Below are positions 37,495 to 46,765 of a stretch of DNA of 64,000 nt, in pieces. The notes below the pieces were generated by a model. It was not told the origin of the DNA. It ran no database searches and saw nothing but the letters and a program-made list of their open reading frames with translations. This DNA is from Chlamydiota bacterium (GTDB lineage: Bacteria > Chlamydiota > Chlamydiia > Chlamydiales > Parachlamydiaceae), in contig JABDCX010000008.1 of the NCBI GenBank assembly GCA_013287915.1, positions 1 through 64,000 of the forward strand, written 5' to 3'. The first letter of the stretch is position 1; each line of letters begins with the position of its first letter. The position numbers and the translations under genes are program-made.

Positions 37495-38817
37495 ATGAAG
37501 CGAAAAATCATGGAAAAGCTTTGTGCCTGGAAGGCACAGCAAACGAGAAAACCTTTGGTCCTGATGGGGGCCAGACAGGTGGGTAAGACGTTTGTTCTAA
37601 AGAAATTTGGGGAGCAAGAATATAAAAACACTGTTTATCTTAACTTTGAGGACAATCCTAAACTCTGCAAGCTGTTCGAAGGGAGTTTAAACACACAGGC
37701 GATCCTAAAAGCTTTATCCATTGAAATGGATGCAGAGATCGTTGCGGGCAAGACGTTAATCATTTTCGATGAAGTGCAAGAATGCCCAAATGCACTAAAC
37801 AGCCTCAAATACTTTTGCGAAAATTCCCCTGACCAACACATTGTAGCGGCCGGCTCCTTACTTGGCGTCAAGCTATCGAATGAAAAAGGGTTTCCTGTTG
37901 GAAAAGTCCAGTTTTTAACTCTCTATCCTTTAAGTTTTCTGGAATTTCTAGAAGCTTTACACAAAGCGCGTTTAACAACTTTTTTTTCTGAATTAAATGT
38001 GATAGAACCCCTTCCTGAAAATTTACATGAAATTCTGCTAGGACATTTCAAGGAATACCTCTTCGTTGGAGGGATGCCGGAGGCTGTTGCAGAGTATGTA
38101 AACACGCAAAATTTCTCAAAAGTCAGAGAAATTCAAGAAGCGATACTTAATGCCTATGGTTTAGATTTCGCAAAGCATGCTCCAAAAGATCAGATCATGA
38201 AAATCAACCTCGTATGGAAATCAATTCCAAACCAGCTTGCCAAAGAAAATAAAAAATTTATCTACTCCGCACTTCGGACCGGCGGACGCGCTAAAGAATT
38301 TGAAGTGGCTTTGCAATGGCTAATTGAGGCTGGCCTCATCCATAAAGTATCCGTTGTCACCACTCCAAAAATCCCCTTATCTGCCTATGCTGATTTCAAT
38401 ATATTTAAAATCTACCTCCTGGACGTCGGTTTACTCGGAGCTATGTCTCAACTGTCTGCAAAAACCTTGCTTTATGAAAATGAGCTTTTTCAAGAGTTCA
38501 AGGGGGCAATCACTGAAAATTTTGTCGCGCAAGAACTCGTTCATAGCCACTACTCCTTATTCTACTGGTCAAGCGAAGGAAAAGCAGAGATTGATTTTGT
38601 CATTGAAAATGATGAGCTGATTTACCCCTTGGAAGTCAAATCGGGAAACTCAGCCAAGAAAAAAAGCCTGCGTGTATATGGCGATCTTTACCGCCCAAAG
38701 CTTCTCATACGCACGTCTCCGATGAATCTAAAAAAAGATGGCGACATCCTCAACTGCCCTCTATATTTCATCGAAAGGCTTCGCTCATTGCTCAAAAATG
38801 GGGATTCTTGCCTTTAG
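37495..38817 (+). CDS. AAA ATPase with DUF4143 (archaeal/bacterial mobile ATPase family)
   Basis: KPLVLMGARQVGKTFVLKKFGEQEYKNTVYLNFEDNP, IIFDEVQECPNALNSLKYFCE, FYWSSEGKAEIDFVIE..PLEVKSG. Confidence 0.92.
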   Translation: MKRKIMEKLCAWKAQQTRKPLVLMGARQVGKTFVLKKFGEQEYKNTVYLNFEDNPKLCKLFEGSLNTQAILKALSIEMDAEIVAGKTLIIFDEVQECPNALNSLKYFCENSPDQHIVAAGSLLGVKLSNEKGFPVGKVQFLTLYPLSFLEFLEALHKARLTTFFSELNVIEPLPENLHEILLGHFKEYLFVGGMPEAVAEYVNTQNFSKVREIQEAILNAYGLDFAKHAPKDQIMKINLVWKSIPNQLAKENKKFIYSALRTGGRAKEFEVALQWLIEAGLIHKVSVVTTPKIPLSAYADFNIFKIYLLDVGLLGAMSQLSAKTLLYENELFQEFKGAITENFVAQELVHSHYSLFYWSSEGKAEIDFVIENDELIYPLEVKSGNSAKKKSLRVYGDLYRPKLLIRTSPMNLKKDGDILNCPLYFIERLRSLLKNGDSCL

Positions 38818-39342
38818 AGCTTCTAATAGTTCTGGAAAAACGAGCTTTCCATAATCTCCACCAAAATGTCCCTGATCAAGAAATTCGTGATATTCCGTAT
38901 TTAATTTTTCATGGACATAACGTGCTTCTTCAATTGGAATCCAGGGATCGTTAACGGAAGCAAATTGAATAATCCATTTTTGGTTTTGCATGATTGATTT
39001 CCAATCCCAGGGACGATTAAAGTATCCACTTTGTTTTTCCGTAGATAAACCCAAATCGGTATGATAGGCCCCTACAAGCACTGATCCAAGCAATCTATTG
39101 GTCTCTGCAAAACGCATGGCCGCAATCGCTCCTGACGAATGTCCAACGAGAACGGTCTGATCATCAGCCTTAAGGTCATTTTTTAAAAATGGGATCCAAT
39201 ACGATTCTCGAGCAAGCTGACTGTCCGGAAATTCAGAAGCAATGACTTCTATTTTCAGCTTTTCCAATTCCTCTTTTAAGTAAGGAAACCAGTTATCATT
39301 TGGGCCACCCCCACCGTTTCCAGGAATAAAAATGACTTTCAT
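38785..39342 (-). CDS. Alpha/beta hydrolase (RBBP9/YdeN-like)
   Basis: MKVIFIPGNGGGGPNDNWFPYLKEEL, VLVGHSSGAIAAMRFAE; convergent, overlapping the ATPase 3' end by 33 bp. Confidence 0.88.
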   Translation of the reverse strand: MKVIFIPGNGGGGPNDNWFPYLKEELEKLKIEVIASEFPDSQLARESYWIPFLKNDLKADDQTVLVGHSSGAIAAMRFAETNRLLGSVLVGAYHTDLGLSTEKQSGYFNRPWDWKSIMQNQKWIIQFASVNDPWIPIEEARYVHEKLNTEYHEFLDQGHFGGDYGKLVFPELLEALKARIPIFEQ

Positions 39343-39504
39343 CGTTCACCTTCAGTAGAAGTTCTAACTCAAGCGGGAAGCAACAACTTGGTCGTTGCCA
39401 TAGTAATGATCTTGAGAATATGATTGCAACAAAACCAATTAGGAAAACAGATGTTTGGAAGCACTTCCCCATCATCCATTGAGAAAATCTCTCAATCATT
39501 GGGT

Positions 39505-39528
39505 GCACAGTTTTTTACGAATAAGTGT
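39505..39528. repeat. Degenerate copy of the ATPase-upstream palindrome
   Basis: gcacagttttttacgaataagtgt; right half identical to ACGAATAAGTGT of 37417..37440. Confidence 0.55.
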
Positions 39529-39586
39529 AGGCTTCGCTCATCTGTCGACAAGATTCGGTTAAGTTCTTGTGAAAGACCCGCTGTGA

Positions 39587-40348
39587 TTAGGTAGGCTCTT
39601 CAGCTACGGAGTATGTTATAAGCCCGCGCTCGCTAGCTGATGCGTTCAATATTTTAAGATTATCCTGAGAAAAGGTTAATATCCAAGTAGGTTTAACTAC
39701 TTGTTTGGTTATCTGTGCAACCATTTTTTCACTTAGGTTGCTATTGGAGGGTATTGCCAGTTTCAAGCTTGCTTGTATACCACTAGCCAAATCCTTAAAA
39801 ATTGTGACAGCGGCTACTTGCTTTTCAAAAATTTCAACTATGTTTGAGACCATTGCGTCGTAGACTTTAGGATCAAATGTTCCACCAAAGAACTTACCCG
39901 CGATTGCAACGGCCTTACCGATGGAAATGAATTTGTTGCGGGAACTGATGAATTTATCAGTTGCTTTAACCGCAACCGAAACTTGACTTAAAAAAGTGTC
40001 GATATTCCTTTTTAAAATCATTGGGTCATCAACTGTAAGGCTTTTTGTGGCTTGCAACCAAGCAATATACGTCGCTGTCCATTGATTAACAAACTCATCC
40101 GTTGCTAAATTAAGCGTTTTCTTTTCTCTTTCTAGGGCCGCTAGGACTCTTCCATATATGGCTAGTCGATATAAAACATATGTGACGACAAGAGCTGCCA
40201 AGGCCACGGCAGTGGTTTTCATAGTAACGGCAGGGGCGCTGGATTTTACAAGATTAAAGAAGCGTCCTCTAAGAGAGTCGGCTTGATTGATCATCGTGGA
40301 ATAGAGCGAAGTCTGAGAGATTGGCTGGTTGATCGTTAATGAATGCAT
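39587..40348 (-). CDS. Hypothetical membrane-associated protein (253 aa)
   Basis: TM-like KTTAVALAALVVTYVLYRLAIYG; no recognised domain. Confidence 0.65.
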   Translation of the reverse strand: MHSLTINQPISQTSLYSTMINQADSLRGRFFNLVKSSAPAVTMKTTAVALAALVVTYVLYRLAIYGRVLAALEREKKTLNLATDEFVNQWTATYIAWLQATKSLTVDDPMILKRNIDTFLSQVSVAVKATDKFISSRNKFISIGKAVAIAGKFFGGTFDPKVYDAMVSNIVEIFEKQVAAVTIFKDLASGIQASLKLAIPSNSNLSEKMVAQITKQVVKPTWILTFSQDNLKILNASASERGLITYSVAEEPT

Positions 40349-40465
40349 ATTATTATTTCCCCTTTTTAATAAACTAATTTTAATTTTCTAAAAATGATTA
40401 TAGCAAATTGTCTAATATAAAGCAATCAAAATAACATGAGCTGTCTATCTTATCCTGCCCTTGGG

Positions 40466-40508
40466 ATACGTTCATTTTCTGTGGTAAATGACGAAAAAAT
40501 GAACGTAT
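40466..40508. promoter_or_regulatory. 13-bp inverted repeat upstream of 39587..40348
   Basis: atacgttcatttt ... aaaatgaacgtat with 17-nt loop. Confidence 0.45.
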
Positions 40509-40564
40509 TTTCGTTATATTATCACGCTTTCCTAACTTATCGTAGAAAAATACCTGATCGAGGC

Positions 40565-40595
40565 TTGACATGACTAGCATCGAAGTATAGAATCT
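40565..40595 (+). promoter_or_regulatory. Sigma70-like promoter shared with 42551 region
   Basis: TTGACAtgactagcatcgaagtaTAGAAT, closely matching TTGACAtgagtaacgtcgaaagtaTAAGAT upstream of the MYND gene. Confidence 0.5.
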
Positions 40596-40648
40596 ATGTC
40601 TAAAATCCGACTTGCGCCCGCGCAAGTAGGGTTAAAAAGGAGCCATAA

Positions 40649-41179
40649 ATGTCTTCATGCCCAACTGCTATCGTGAGAGTGGGTCAGTTTCCAAGAATAT
40701 TCGAGCCTACTCCTTGTTATTACAATCCCTGGAAAATATTTGCGATCAGCCCCCTCTCGTGTTTTGTTGTTGGAGCTTTGAGAATTGCAGGCACACAAGG
40801 GGCATTTGGCGATAAAAAATATATAATAGACACCGTAGGATTTTTAAGTAATTTTCTGCTCAATACAGCCGCTTATTGGGTTGCATCCGATGGCGTAGAG
40901 CTCAAAGACAGAGTGCATATCAAACGAGCTATTTGGGCTAGTTATCTCATTTTTCCGGTTATTTTGTTGGACATCACTAACCCCAATTTCATCGATTCTT
41001 GTGGAGAGGATGCACTGCTCATAAGAGTGGCTGTTGTTTTTGCAAATACGCTCTTGCTCATCGCCCTAACTTCGTATGCGAATAAAGACACTCCCCACCT
41101 CAATGTGGTGAGTAGGCAATATGAGCAGCAGTTAATAGTGGCTAATATGACACAAACTAATGAGAATGAAATGCTATAA
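40649..41179 (+). CDS. Hypothetical membrane protein (176 aa)
   Basis: RBS aaaggagcc; hydrophobic segments. Confidence 0.65.
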   Translation: MSSCPTAIVRVGQFPRIFEPTPCYYNPWKIFAISPLSCFVVGALRIAGTQGAFGDKKYIIDTVGFLSNFLLNTAAYWVASDGVELKDRVHIKRAIWASYLIFPVILLDITNPNFIDSCGEDALLIRVAVVFANTLLLIALTSYANKDTPHLNVVSRQYEQQLIVANMTQTNENEML

Positions 41180-41194
41180 TGGAGATGTAGATCA

Positions 41195-41269
41195 TGAATA
41201 GCAGTTCCTTGTATCGTCTTCATTACTGTACCCTTTACCTAAGAATGCTCTTTTGCAAAATCTCAGACT
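41195..41269 (+). pseudogene. Remnant 5' end of a MYND-gene paralog
   Basis: ggagatgtagatcatgaatagcagttccttgtatcgtcttcattactgta aligns with ggagagatagatcatgagaagctatttgttatatcgacttccttgctgtg at the MYND gene start. Confidence 0.55.
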
Positions 41270-41353
41270 AGCCTAGCCAATAGCAAAAAATACTATACAC
41301 TCTGGCAAAATTTTCCTAGAATGCAAATAACATACGCGGATTACCGCCATGGG

Positions 41354-41378
41354 CTTTTCCAAAATTTGTTTGGAAAAG
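41354..41378 (+). promoter_or_regulatory. Perfect 10-bp stem-loop in leader of 41410..41958
   Basis: cttttccaaa-atttg-tttggaaaag. Confidence 0.5.
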
Positions 41379-41409
41379 TTCGGGAGCAACTTTCTAAAAG
41401 GAGTGGATT

Positions 41410-41958
41410 GTGAAGAGATCTATTTTATTGCCTACATTATTAGCCCTGCATCTTGTGACAGGTACATTATTTGCTGCAGGGGCGGCTTCCGAAGGGGTCA
41501 ACGGGAAAAGCGCCCCTACGACTGCTGATGTGCAAAAGCTCGCCAATGAGCTTGTAAAGAATTTACCCGGTGAATTTAAACTGGATAATACAAAATCGGA
41601 AAAATTGGGGGATTATAACCTGCCATCGATGAAAAATGGGGACTGGATTCTAAGCGACCATCCCTTGCCTTTGGTAGACAGTTTTACACAGAGAACCTCC
41701 GCTTTTGCTACAATCTTCGTTAAGTCGGGAAATGAGTTTGTAAGAGAGTCCACCTCCCTCATGACAGAGAGTAATGCAGATGCTGCAGGGACTACGTTAA
41801 GTCACTCGAATCCCGCATACGACAGTTTGATGAACGGGAAGCGTTTTACAGGTGTTGTTGAATTGTTCGGCGTAAAGTATATGGCTGACTACGATGTTTT
41901 TCGTGACAAAGATGGGAAAGTGATCGGCGCTTACTTAGTTGGAATTCCACTCAATTAA
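41410..41958 (+). CDS. Secreted single Cache-domain (sCache_3-like) protein
   Basis: GTG start; signal peptide; AFATIFVKSGNEFVRESTSLMTESNADAAGTTLSHSNPAYDSLMNGKRFTGVVELFGVKYMADYDVFRDKDGKVIGAYLVGIPLN. Confidence 0.8.
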   Translation: MKRSILLPTLLALHLVTGTLFAAGAASEGVNGKSAPTTADVQKLANELVKNLPGEFKLDNTKSEKLGDYNLPSMKNGDWILSDHPLPLVDSFTQRTSAFATIFVKSGNEFVRESTSLMTESNADAAGTTLSHSNPAYDSLMNGKRFTGVVELFGVKYMADYDVFRDKDGKVIGAYLVGIPLN

Positions 41959-41981
41959 AGTGAAATATCTTTTACCTTCAC

Positions 41982-42443
41982 TTAGAGTTTTGACAGGCGC
42001 GTTAATTGTTGACCCATGAGAAGCATGTCAAATTCGTGTATGGCGTGCCATCGGTTGTTTAAATAGGCACATCCATGAGTTTCTACGAATTGCTGGACTA
42101 AGCGCTCATGCTCCTCACACTTTGAGTTTTTGTGTTCAACAAACCCATACTTATTTTCAATTTTTTCCAACTCTACTATATAATTTCCCTTAGAATCAAA
42201 CTCAGGGAGAATTTTTGGAAACACGAGAAGTGCACTCATGGAACTGAAGAGTTTTTTGATCTGCTCTACTTTTAAACCTTGGCTTCCGATGATGCTAAAG
42301 CGATTTGTAGCCGTCATGTAGGCCAACGATAATTGATGCTCTTTGTCTCGCTTTAAAGCCTTAGCCATTTCTTTTACGGTAACCACACCTTCAGGACCAT
42401 TCTGACTCACAAAACAAAAACCCAATCTCTCTGTATTGATCAT
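41982..42443 (-). CDS. Hypothetical protein (153 aa)
   Basis: ORF with RBS (aggag) and AT-rich upstream region. Confidence 0.6.
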   Translation of the reverse strand: MINTERLGFCFVSQNGPEGVVTVKEMAKALKRDKEHQLSLAYMTATNRFSIIGSQGLKVEQIKKLFSSMSALLVFPKILPEFDSKGNYIVELEKIENKYGFVEHKNSKCEEHERLVQQFVETHGCAYLNNRWHAIHEFDMLLMGQQLTRLSKL

Positions 42444-42637
42444 ATTATTTCTCCTAGATTAATGCGTTATTATATTAAACTATTGTTATTAAATCAACAT
42501 AAATGTTTGTTTGAAATTATAATTTAACAACCTTGCTTTGGTTTGGCTTGACATGAGTAACGTCGAAAGTATAAGATTCAGTCCCTTAAAACCCGCCTGA
42601 CTAATGAAAATGAAATGTTAAAGTGGAGAGATAGATC

Positions 42638-43525
42638 ATGAGAAGCTATTTGTTATATCGACTTCCTTGCTGTGCCCAATGTCATGCTGTGAAGCAGGAA
42701 GGACCCTGGCTTAAAACTGATGGGACTGCCGCAAAAACCACTGAAAAACTCCTAAACTGCTCAGGGTGTCTTCTTACCCGCTATTGCAATGCAAGCTGTC
42801 AAAAAAGCAATTGGAGCGCACACAGAGTCAATTGTATCCATTCAAACCATGGCATCTTGCCCGGAGAAATGGATAAACTTGTTCATCAGAGCGCGTGTGA
42901 GGTTCAAGCAGGAAAAATCGTCCTTTACTTAGACAGCGCGAAACAAGTTTTAAACGTCGAAAAATTTCCTCAAGAAGACAATGAGGGAAAGTTAGTCGTC
43001 GATGTGAAAATGAATGGTCAATTGATTGGAAGCTGCCTCTATCTTTTGTGTGCACAATTACCTGACGCCTTGCAAGAAAGGATAAAAGCTGCGAAAAACC
43101 TCGTTGATGATGCAAAAGATAGCACGATGCTGGGGATTGCTCAAGATGTTGCGGCTCTTGGCTTATATGACAAAGCCTTTGATCTGGTTTCAAATTGCGT
43201 TGTACAAGCGTCTTCAAAAGTCAATTTTTTCCGTTCCGTTGTTTCACAAATGATTTTAAAGAATGTTCCTCATGAAAAAATTGTGCAGTTAGCTACAAAA
43301 ATTGGTTTATCTGCTCACCAAATTCTCGATGAAGTTGTCGTTCTTTATGCTAAGCATGACAAAACCCCAGTAGCCTTTGACTTGGCAATAGCGTCGGACA
43401 GGCCTAGCCATTATGTTGGTCTCATTATTTCTGCTAACCTTGATAAGTCAACAGTTGAAGATGATGCAAGACATCTTGTTCACCTGCTTGAAAATAGCAC
43501 TTTGCTAGATTCTGTTCAGAAGTAA
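42638..43525 (+). CDS. MYND-type zinc-finger protein
   Basis: CAQC...LLNCSGCLLTRYCNASCQKSNWSAHRVNC: C-x2-C / C-x2-C / YC-x3-C-Q / W-x2-H-x3-C. Confidence 0.85.
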   Translation: MRSYLLYRLPCCAQCHAVKQEGPWLKTDGTAAKTTEKLLNCSGCLLTRYCNASCQKSNWSAHRVNCIHSNHGILPGEMDKLVHQSACEVQAGKIVLYLDSAKQVLNVEKFPQEDNEGKLVVDVKMNGQLIGSCLYLLCAQLPDALQERIKAAKNLVDDAKDSTMLGIAQDVAALGLYDKAFDLVSNCVVQASSKVNFFRSVVSQMILKNVPHEKIVQLATKIGLSAHQILDEVVVLYAKHDKTPVAFDLAIASDRPSHYVGLIISANLDKSTVEDDARHLVHLLENSTLLDSVQK

Positions 43526-43527
43526 CT

Positions 43528-46500
43528 TTATGTACCTTCGTTCTGCAAGAGCGGCTTGTTTCTGTCGCTTGATGGATTCATGCTGCCCATTTCGAGGGAC
43601 ACGCTCTGCTTTTTTGATCCGTAAGAGTTAAGGTTGTATCTCTCTTGAGCTTTTACACGTGCCGACGGGATAAAGCAAATTGCAAAAGAAGAGCCGACGA
43701 TTTTTGTGATGCGGATAAACAGAGACTTTCCTTGGTGCTCTTTCCACTTTTCAGGGGCTTTGTAGCGTATGATCCTCGAGGCGATCACCCCGTTGAGAAG
43801 AAGTCCAAGCCCAGTTATGGTGCCAAACGTTAGGCCTAAGATGGCGTTGACATTGCTCAGGCGAGAATGTTCCGTCTGCTGAATAGTCAAAGGATTTGGT
43901 TTAACAATTAGAGGGATGATCTGCGTCGTGGTAAGGCCATTGGCCGTTTGTGTATTGCTTACGCCGACTGCAAAGGTCTTTGCACTCGTCATCGTCGTCA
44001 TACTAGCTTCGAGTGGAATGCCCTCCACCATATTCGTCGTAGGATTGTACTTAAGTCCCTCCGGCAAATTTGCAAAATCTTGCACGGTTGCTTGCCCATC
44101 GGGCTCTGTAAAGGTGTTGCCAGGCAAGTTGTACGAATAGGAAACCCCTGCAGTCGCATCGGGAAAGACAAAAGGGTTTACCACGGGAAAGCGATCTGCA
44201 ACGACAAAGGTCACTGTCTGAGGGGGAGAAATCCCCCCAAAGTTATCCTTAACAGCATAGTTGATCGACACAGAACGCCCCACATCAGCCGGCGTCACGG
44301 TCATCATCAGGTATTTCCCATTTGCACTCACCGCGGGATCGGTCTCTGGATCGAGGTAGACGCTCAGGAGATCACCATCGAGATCAGTCCCTGTAACGAT
44401 GTACGACCAGACTGTTTGAGGCGGCGTATTACTATAGACCGTTTGGGTGCCTGTCGGCCCCGATACAAAAGCTGGATTGCGATTGAGCACCTCAAAAGGA
44501 ACTGCAAATGTGGTTTGCCCATTGTAGTGCCCATCGTTGACGCTGATATTGAGAATTTGCGCTCCGCGAACAAACCCTTGCGGCAAGTTCCAGCAAATGG
44601 TCGCAGATCCATTCGCCTGAGTTGTGGTAAATCCAGCTGGCAACGCTCCCCCATTAAAGCCAAAACTCCATGTAAGAGATTGATCATTGGGATCTGTCGC
44701 CGAGAAACTCGTGCACTTAAATTCCCCAATCGTTCCATTTTGCGGCATGGCAGGAGCCGCAATGGGGGGTTGATTGAGCTTAAAGTCTGTGATATTCATG
44801 TTAGAGCCACTTTGATACCAGAGCGTTCGCAGCGTCTGCTGATCGGGGAAAAAGGCAACCGACATCATCCCACCAGAGCCCACAGTCACTGTGTCGAGCG
44901 GCGTATCGCAACCTGCCGGCGCAAGGGTGACTGCATCGAGCACCCTCACCACAAGTGATCCACCATTAACAATCATCACCGCTAAATACTCGGGTTGGTT
45001 AGGGTTCTTCGGGTCGTAGTTCGTTGCTACTTTAACAGACTCCACTAACCCTCCATCATCGACCGATAAAGCCGTCACAACCCCATTTTTCCGATTCACC
45101 CATCCTGCGTGCAAATCACCGCCGAATGTCTTCCAAAAGGTCACTGGCCCACTTTTTGTTGTAACAGTCACGGGAGCCACGGTCGGGTCAGGAGTCTCTC
45201 CATTGAAGATCAAATTCGATGTGTACAAGTGCGTGGACCCACTGAAAACGTACGCCCGTAAACCATCTTTATCATGGCAAACTACAAGCTTTTGCCCTGT
45301 TGGGTATTGCCCACTGGAGACAGTTCTGCATGGCAGATAAATACCCCCTGATGAAAACATCTGAAAAGCAGAGAGTACATTGGCAGAGGAGTCGACTTCG
45401 AACGAACGTATTCCCTCACCTCCTCCCGCATATGCTATAAAAGAGACTTCAATGTTCCCGTTGAGAAGCCGAGTACTAGACAAAGCCGTTGGAGCCTGTA
45501 GATAATAATCATACAAAAGCGCCGTGCGATCTGTGGATCCATCTGGATTCAATACCAAAAGATATATTGAATAATCCCCGCTATACACGGCCGATCCTGT
45601 TGAATAGCAAATGCCTATTTTCCCATTGCCAAAACGCGCACCCCCTCCAAAAACCATCGGAATATTGTTCACTGCGTTCACTGACATGGGAACCGCTAAC
45701 TCCGTCCCATTGTTAGCATTTACGGATATCATGATCGGACCTGAAGTCAGATAACCTTGACTCAACATAGCAATAAACGTTTTGTTTCCATCTAATGTAG
45801 GGATAATCGCAGACCCTCCGCGGCCGACTGCTCTCACACGCCCTGTAACCCCACTTGGAAAGACGTAGCTCAGGCAGTCTTGGGAAAGGAGCCTTCGGCC
45901 AAGGTTTGAGACGGGCTTAAGTCCTTCAGCCTGGCTGACCAATGAAAGCAAAGAGGAAATCATGGCCATTCTTGGATTTTGTTGCATGATTGAGGTGGCC
46001 AAATAGGCCGTTGTGGCTTGGACGGCAAACAGCTGGGTCTGAACAAAAATCGTATCGGATAGCTTTAGAACACGCCCTTCCAGAAGGGCTCCTTGGTGAG
46101 AAAGCGTCATGTGTTCATTGATCCGTGGCAGGGCAAAGGCAGAAGCGCAAAGATAACCAACCAATAAACGACTCAGTAAATCCCAACGCTCCGACTTCCA
46201 ACGTTTAGCGCATACACCATAACTAACGGAGCTAGAGCGAGCGACAACTTGCTGCAAATAGCCGGATACTTTTACTTCCCAAAGAGCTCCACTCATCTCC
46301 TCCGTTCCTTCAACGAAGATCACAGGCTTTAATCCATTTTTAGTAGCCGAAAAGGTATAACGTCCTTGGTCATCTTGTGTAATTTCAATCAAAACATTCC
46401 CCTCTGGAGTCTCGAACAGAGCGCTTTTCGCTTTTTTTGTTTGGAGTACCACATCTCCAACGGATTTGGGGCGCAAATCGGGGAGCAAACGTCCAAGGCT

Positions 46501-46623
46501 AGCTGTCGTGCGATCGAGGATGTGAAAGGCAAATTGAGTCAATGTTTCTGCAACGTGAATAACCGGCTGGGTAAAGAACTGAAAGCTCGCTAAAGTAGAA
46601 AATTTATGAAAAGTAACCGACAT
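43528..46623 (-). CDS. Large surface-type protein with cadherin/dystroglycan-like Ig domains and C-terminal TM
   Basis: 1031 aa; TGTDLDGDLLSVYLDPETD...SINYAVKDNFGGISPPQTVTFVV; LPEGLKYNPTTNMVEGIPLEASMTT; TM NAILGLTFGTITGLGLLLNGVIASR. Confidence 0.78.
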   Translation of the reverse strand: MSVTFHKFSTLASFQFFTQPVIHVAETLTQFAFHILDRTTASLGRLLPDLRPKSVGDVVLQTKKAKSALFETPEGNVLIEITQDDQGRYTFSATKNGLKPVIFVEGTEEMSGALWEVKVSGYLQQVVARSSSVSYGVCAKRWKSERWDLLSRLLVGYLCASAFALPRINEHMTLSHQGALLEGRVLKLSDTIFVQTQLFAVQATTAYLATSIMQQNPRMAMISSLLSLVSQAEGLKPVSNLGRRLLSQDCLSYVFPSGVTGRVRAVGRGGSAIIPTLDGNKTFIAMLSQGYLTSGPIMISVNANNGTELAVPMSVNAVNNIPMVFGGGARFGNGKIGICYSTGSAVYSGDYSIYLLVLNPDGSTDRTALLYDYYLQAPTALSSTRLLNGNIEVSFIAYAGGGEGIRSFEVDSSANVLSAFQMFSSGGIYLPCRTVSSGQYPTGQKLVVCHDKDGLRAYVFSGSTHLYTSNLIFNGETPDPTVAPVTVTTKSGPVTFWKTFGGDLHAGWVNRKNGVVTALSVDDGGLVESVKVATNYDPKNPNQPEYLAVMIVNGGSLVVRVLDAVTLAPAGCDTPLDTVTVGSGGMMSVAFFPDQQTLRTLWYQSGSNMNITDFKLNQPPIAAPAMPQNGTIGEFKCTSFSATDPNDQSLTWSFGFNGGALPAGFTTTQANGSATICWNLPQGFVRGAQILNISVNDGHYNGQTTFAVPFEVLNRNPAFVSGPTGTQTVYSNTPPQTVWSYIVTGTDLDGDLLSVYLDPETDPAVSANGKYLMMTVTPADVGRSVSINYAVKDNFGGISPPQTVTFVVADRFPVVNPFVFPDATAGVSYSYNLPGNTFTEPDGQATVQDFANLPEGLKYNPTTNMVEGIPLEASMTTMTSAKTFAVGVSNTQTANGLTTTQIIPLIVKPNPLTIQQTEHSRLSNVNAILGLTFGTITGLGLLLNGVIASRIIRYKAPEKWKEHQGKSLFIRITKIVGSSFAICFIPSARVKAQERYNLNSYGSKKQSVSLEMGSMNPSSDRNKPLLQNEGT

Positions 46624-46765
46624 TTTGTTTGGCTCCTGCAGGTTCTGTATTTTTGAGAGAGATTGTAAGCAGTGTTTGTATTGAGGTCAAAAGATATTGA
46701 CCAAATAGCCAAACGTTGCGTATTTTGGTGGCGAATTGCACCGTACAAAGCGCGAACCTCTATTC

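Noticed and set aside
39296-39508. 70-aa minus-strand ORF upstream of the hydrolase
   Set aside because: No motif; overlaps the hydrolase start region and the degenerate repeat; low coding plausibility.
43948-44958. 336-aa + strand ORF rich in Arg/His/Cys
   Set aside because: Antisense to the 1031-aa Ig-like protein, with the Arg/Cys/His-rich composition typical of shadow ORFs and no recognisable motifs.
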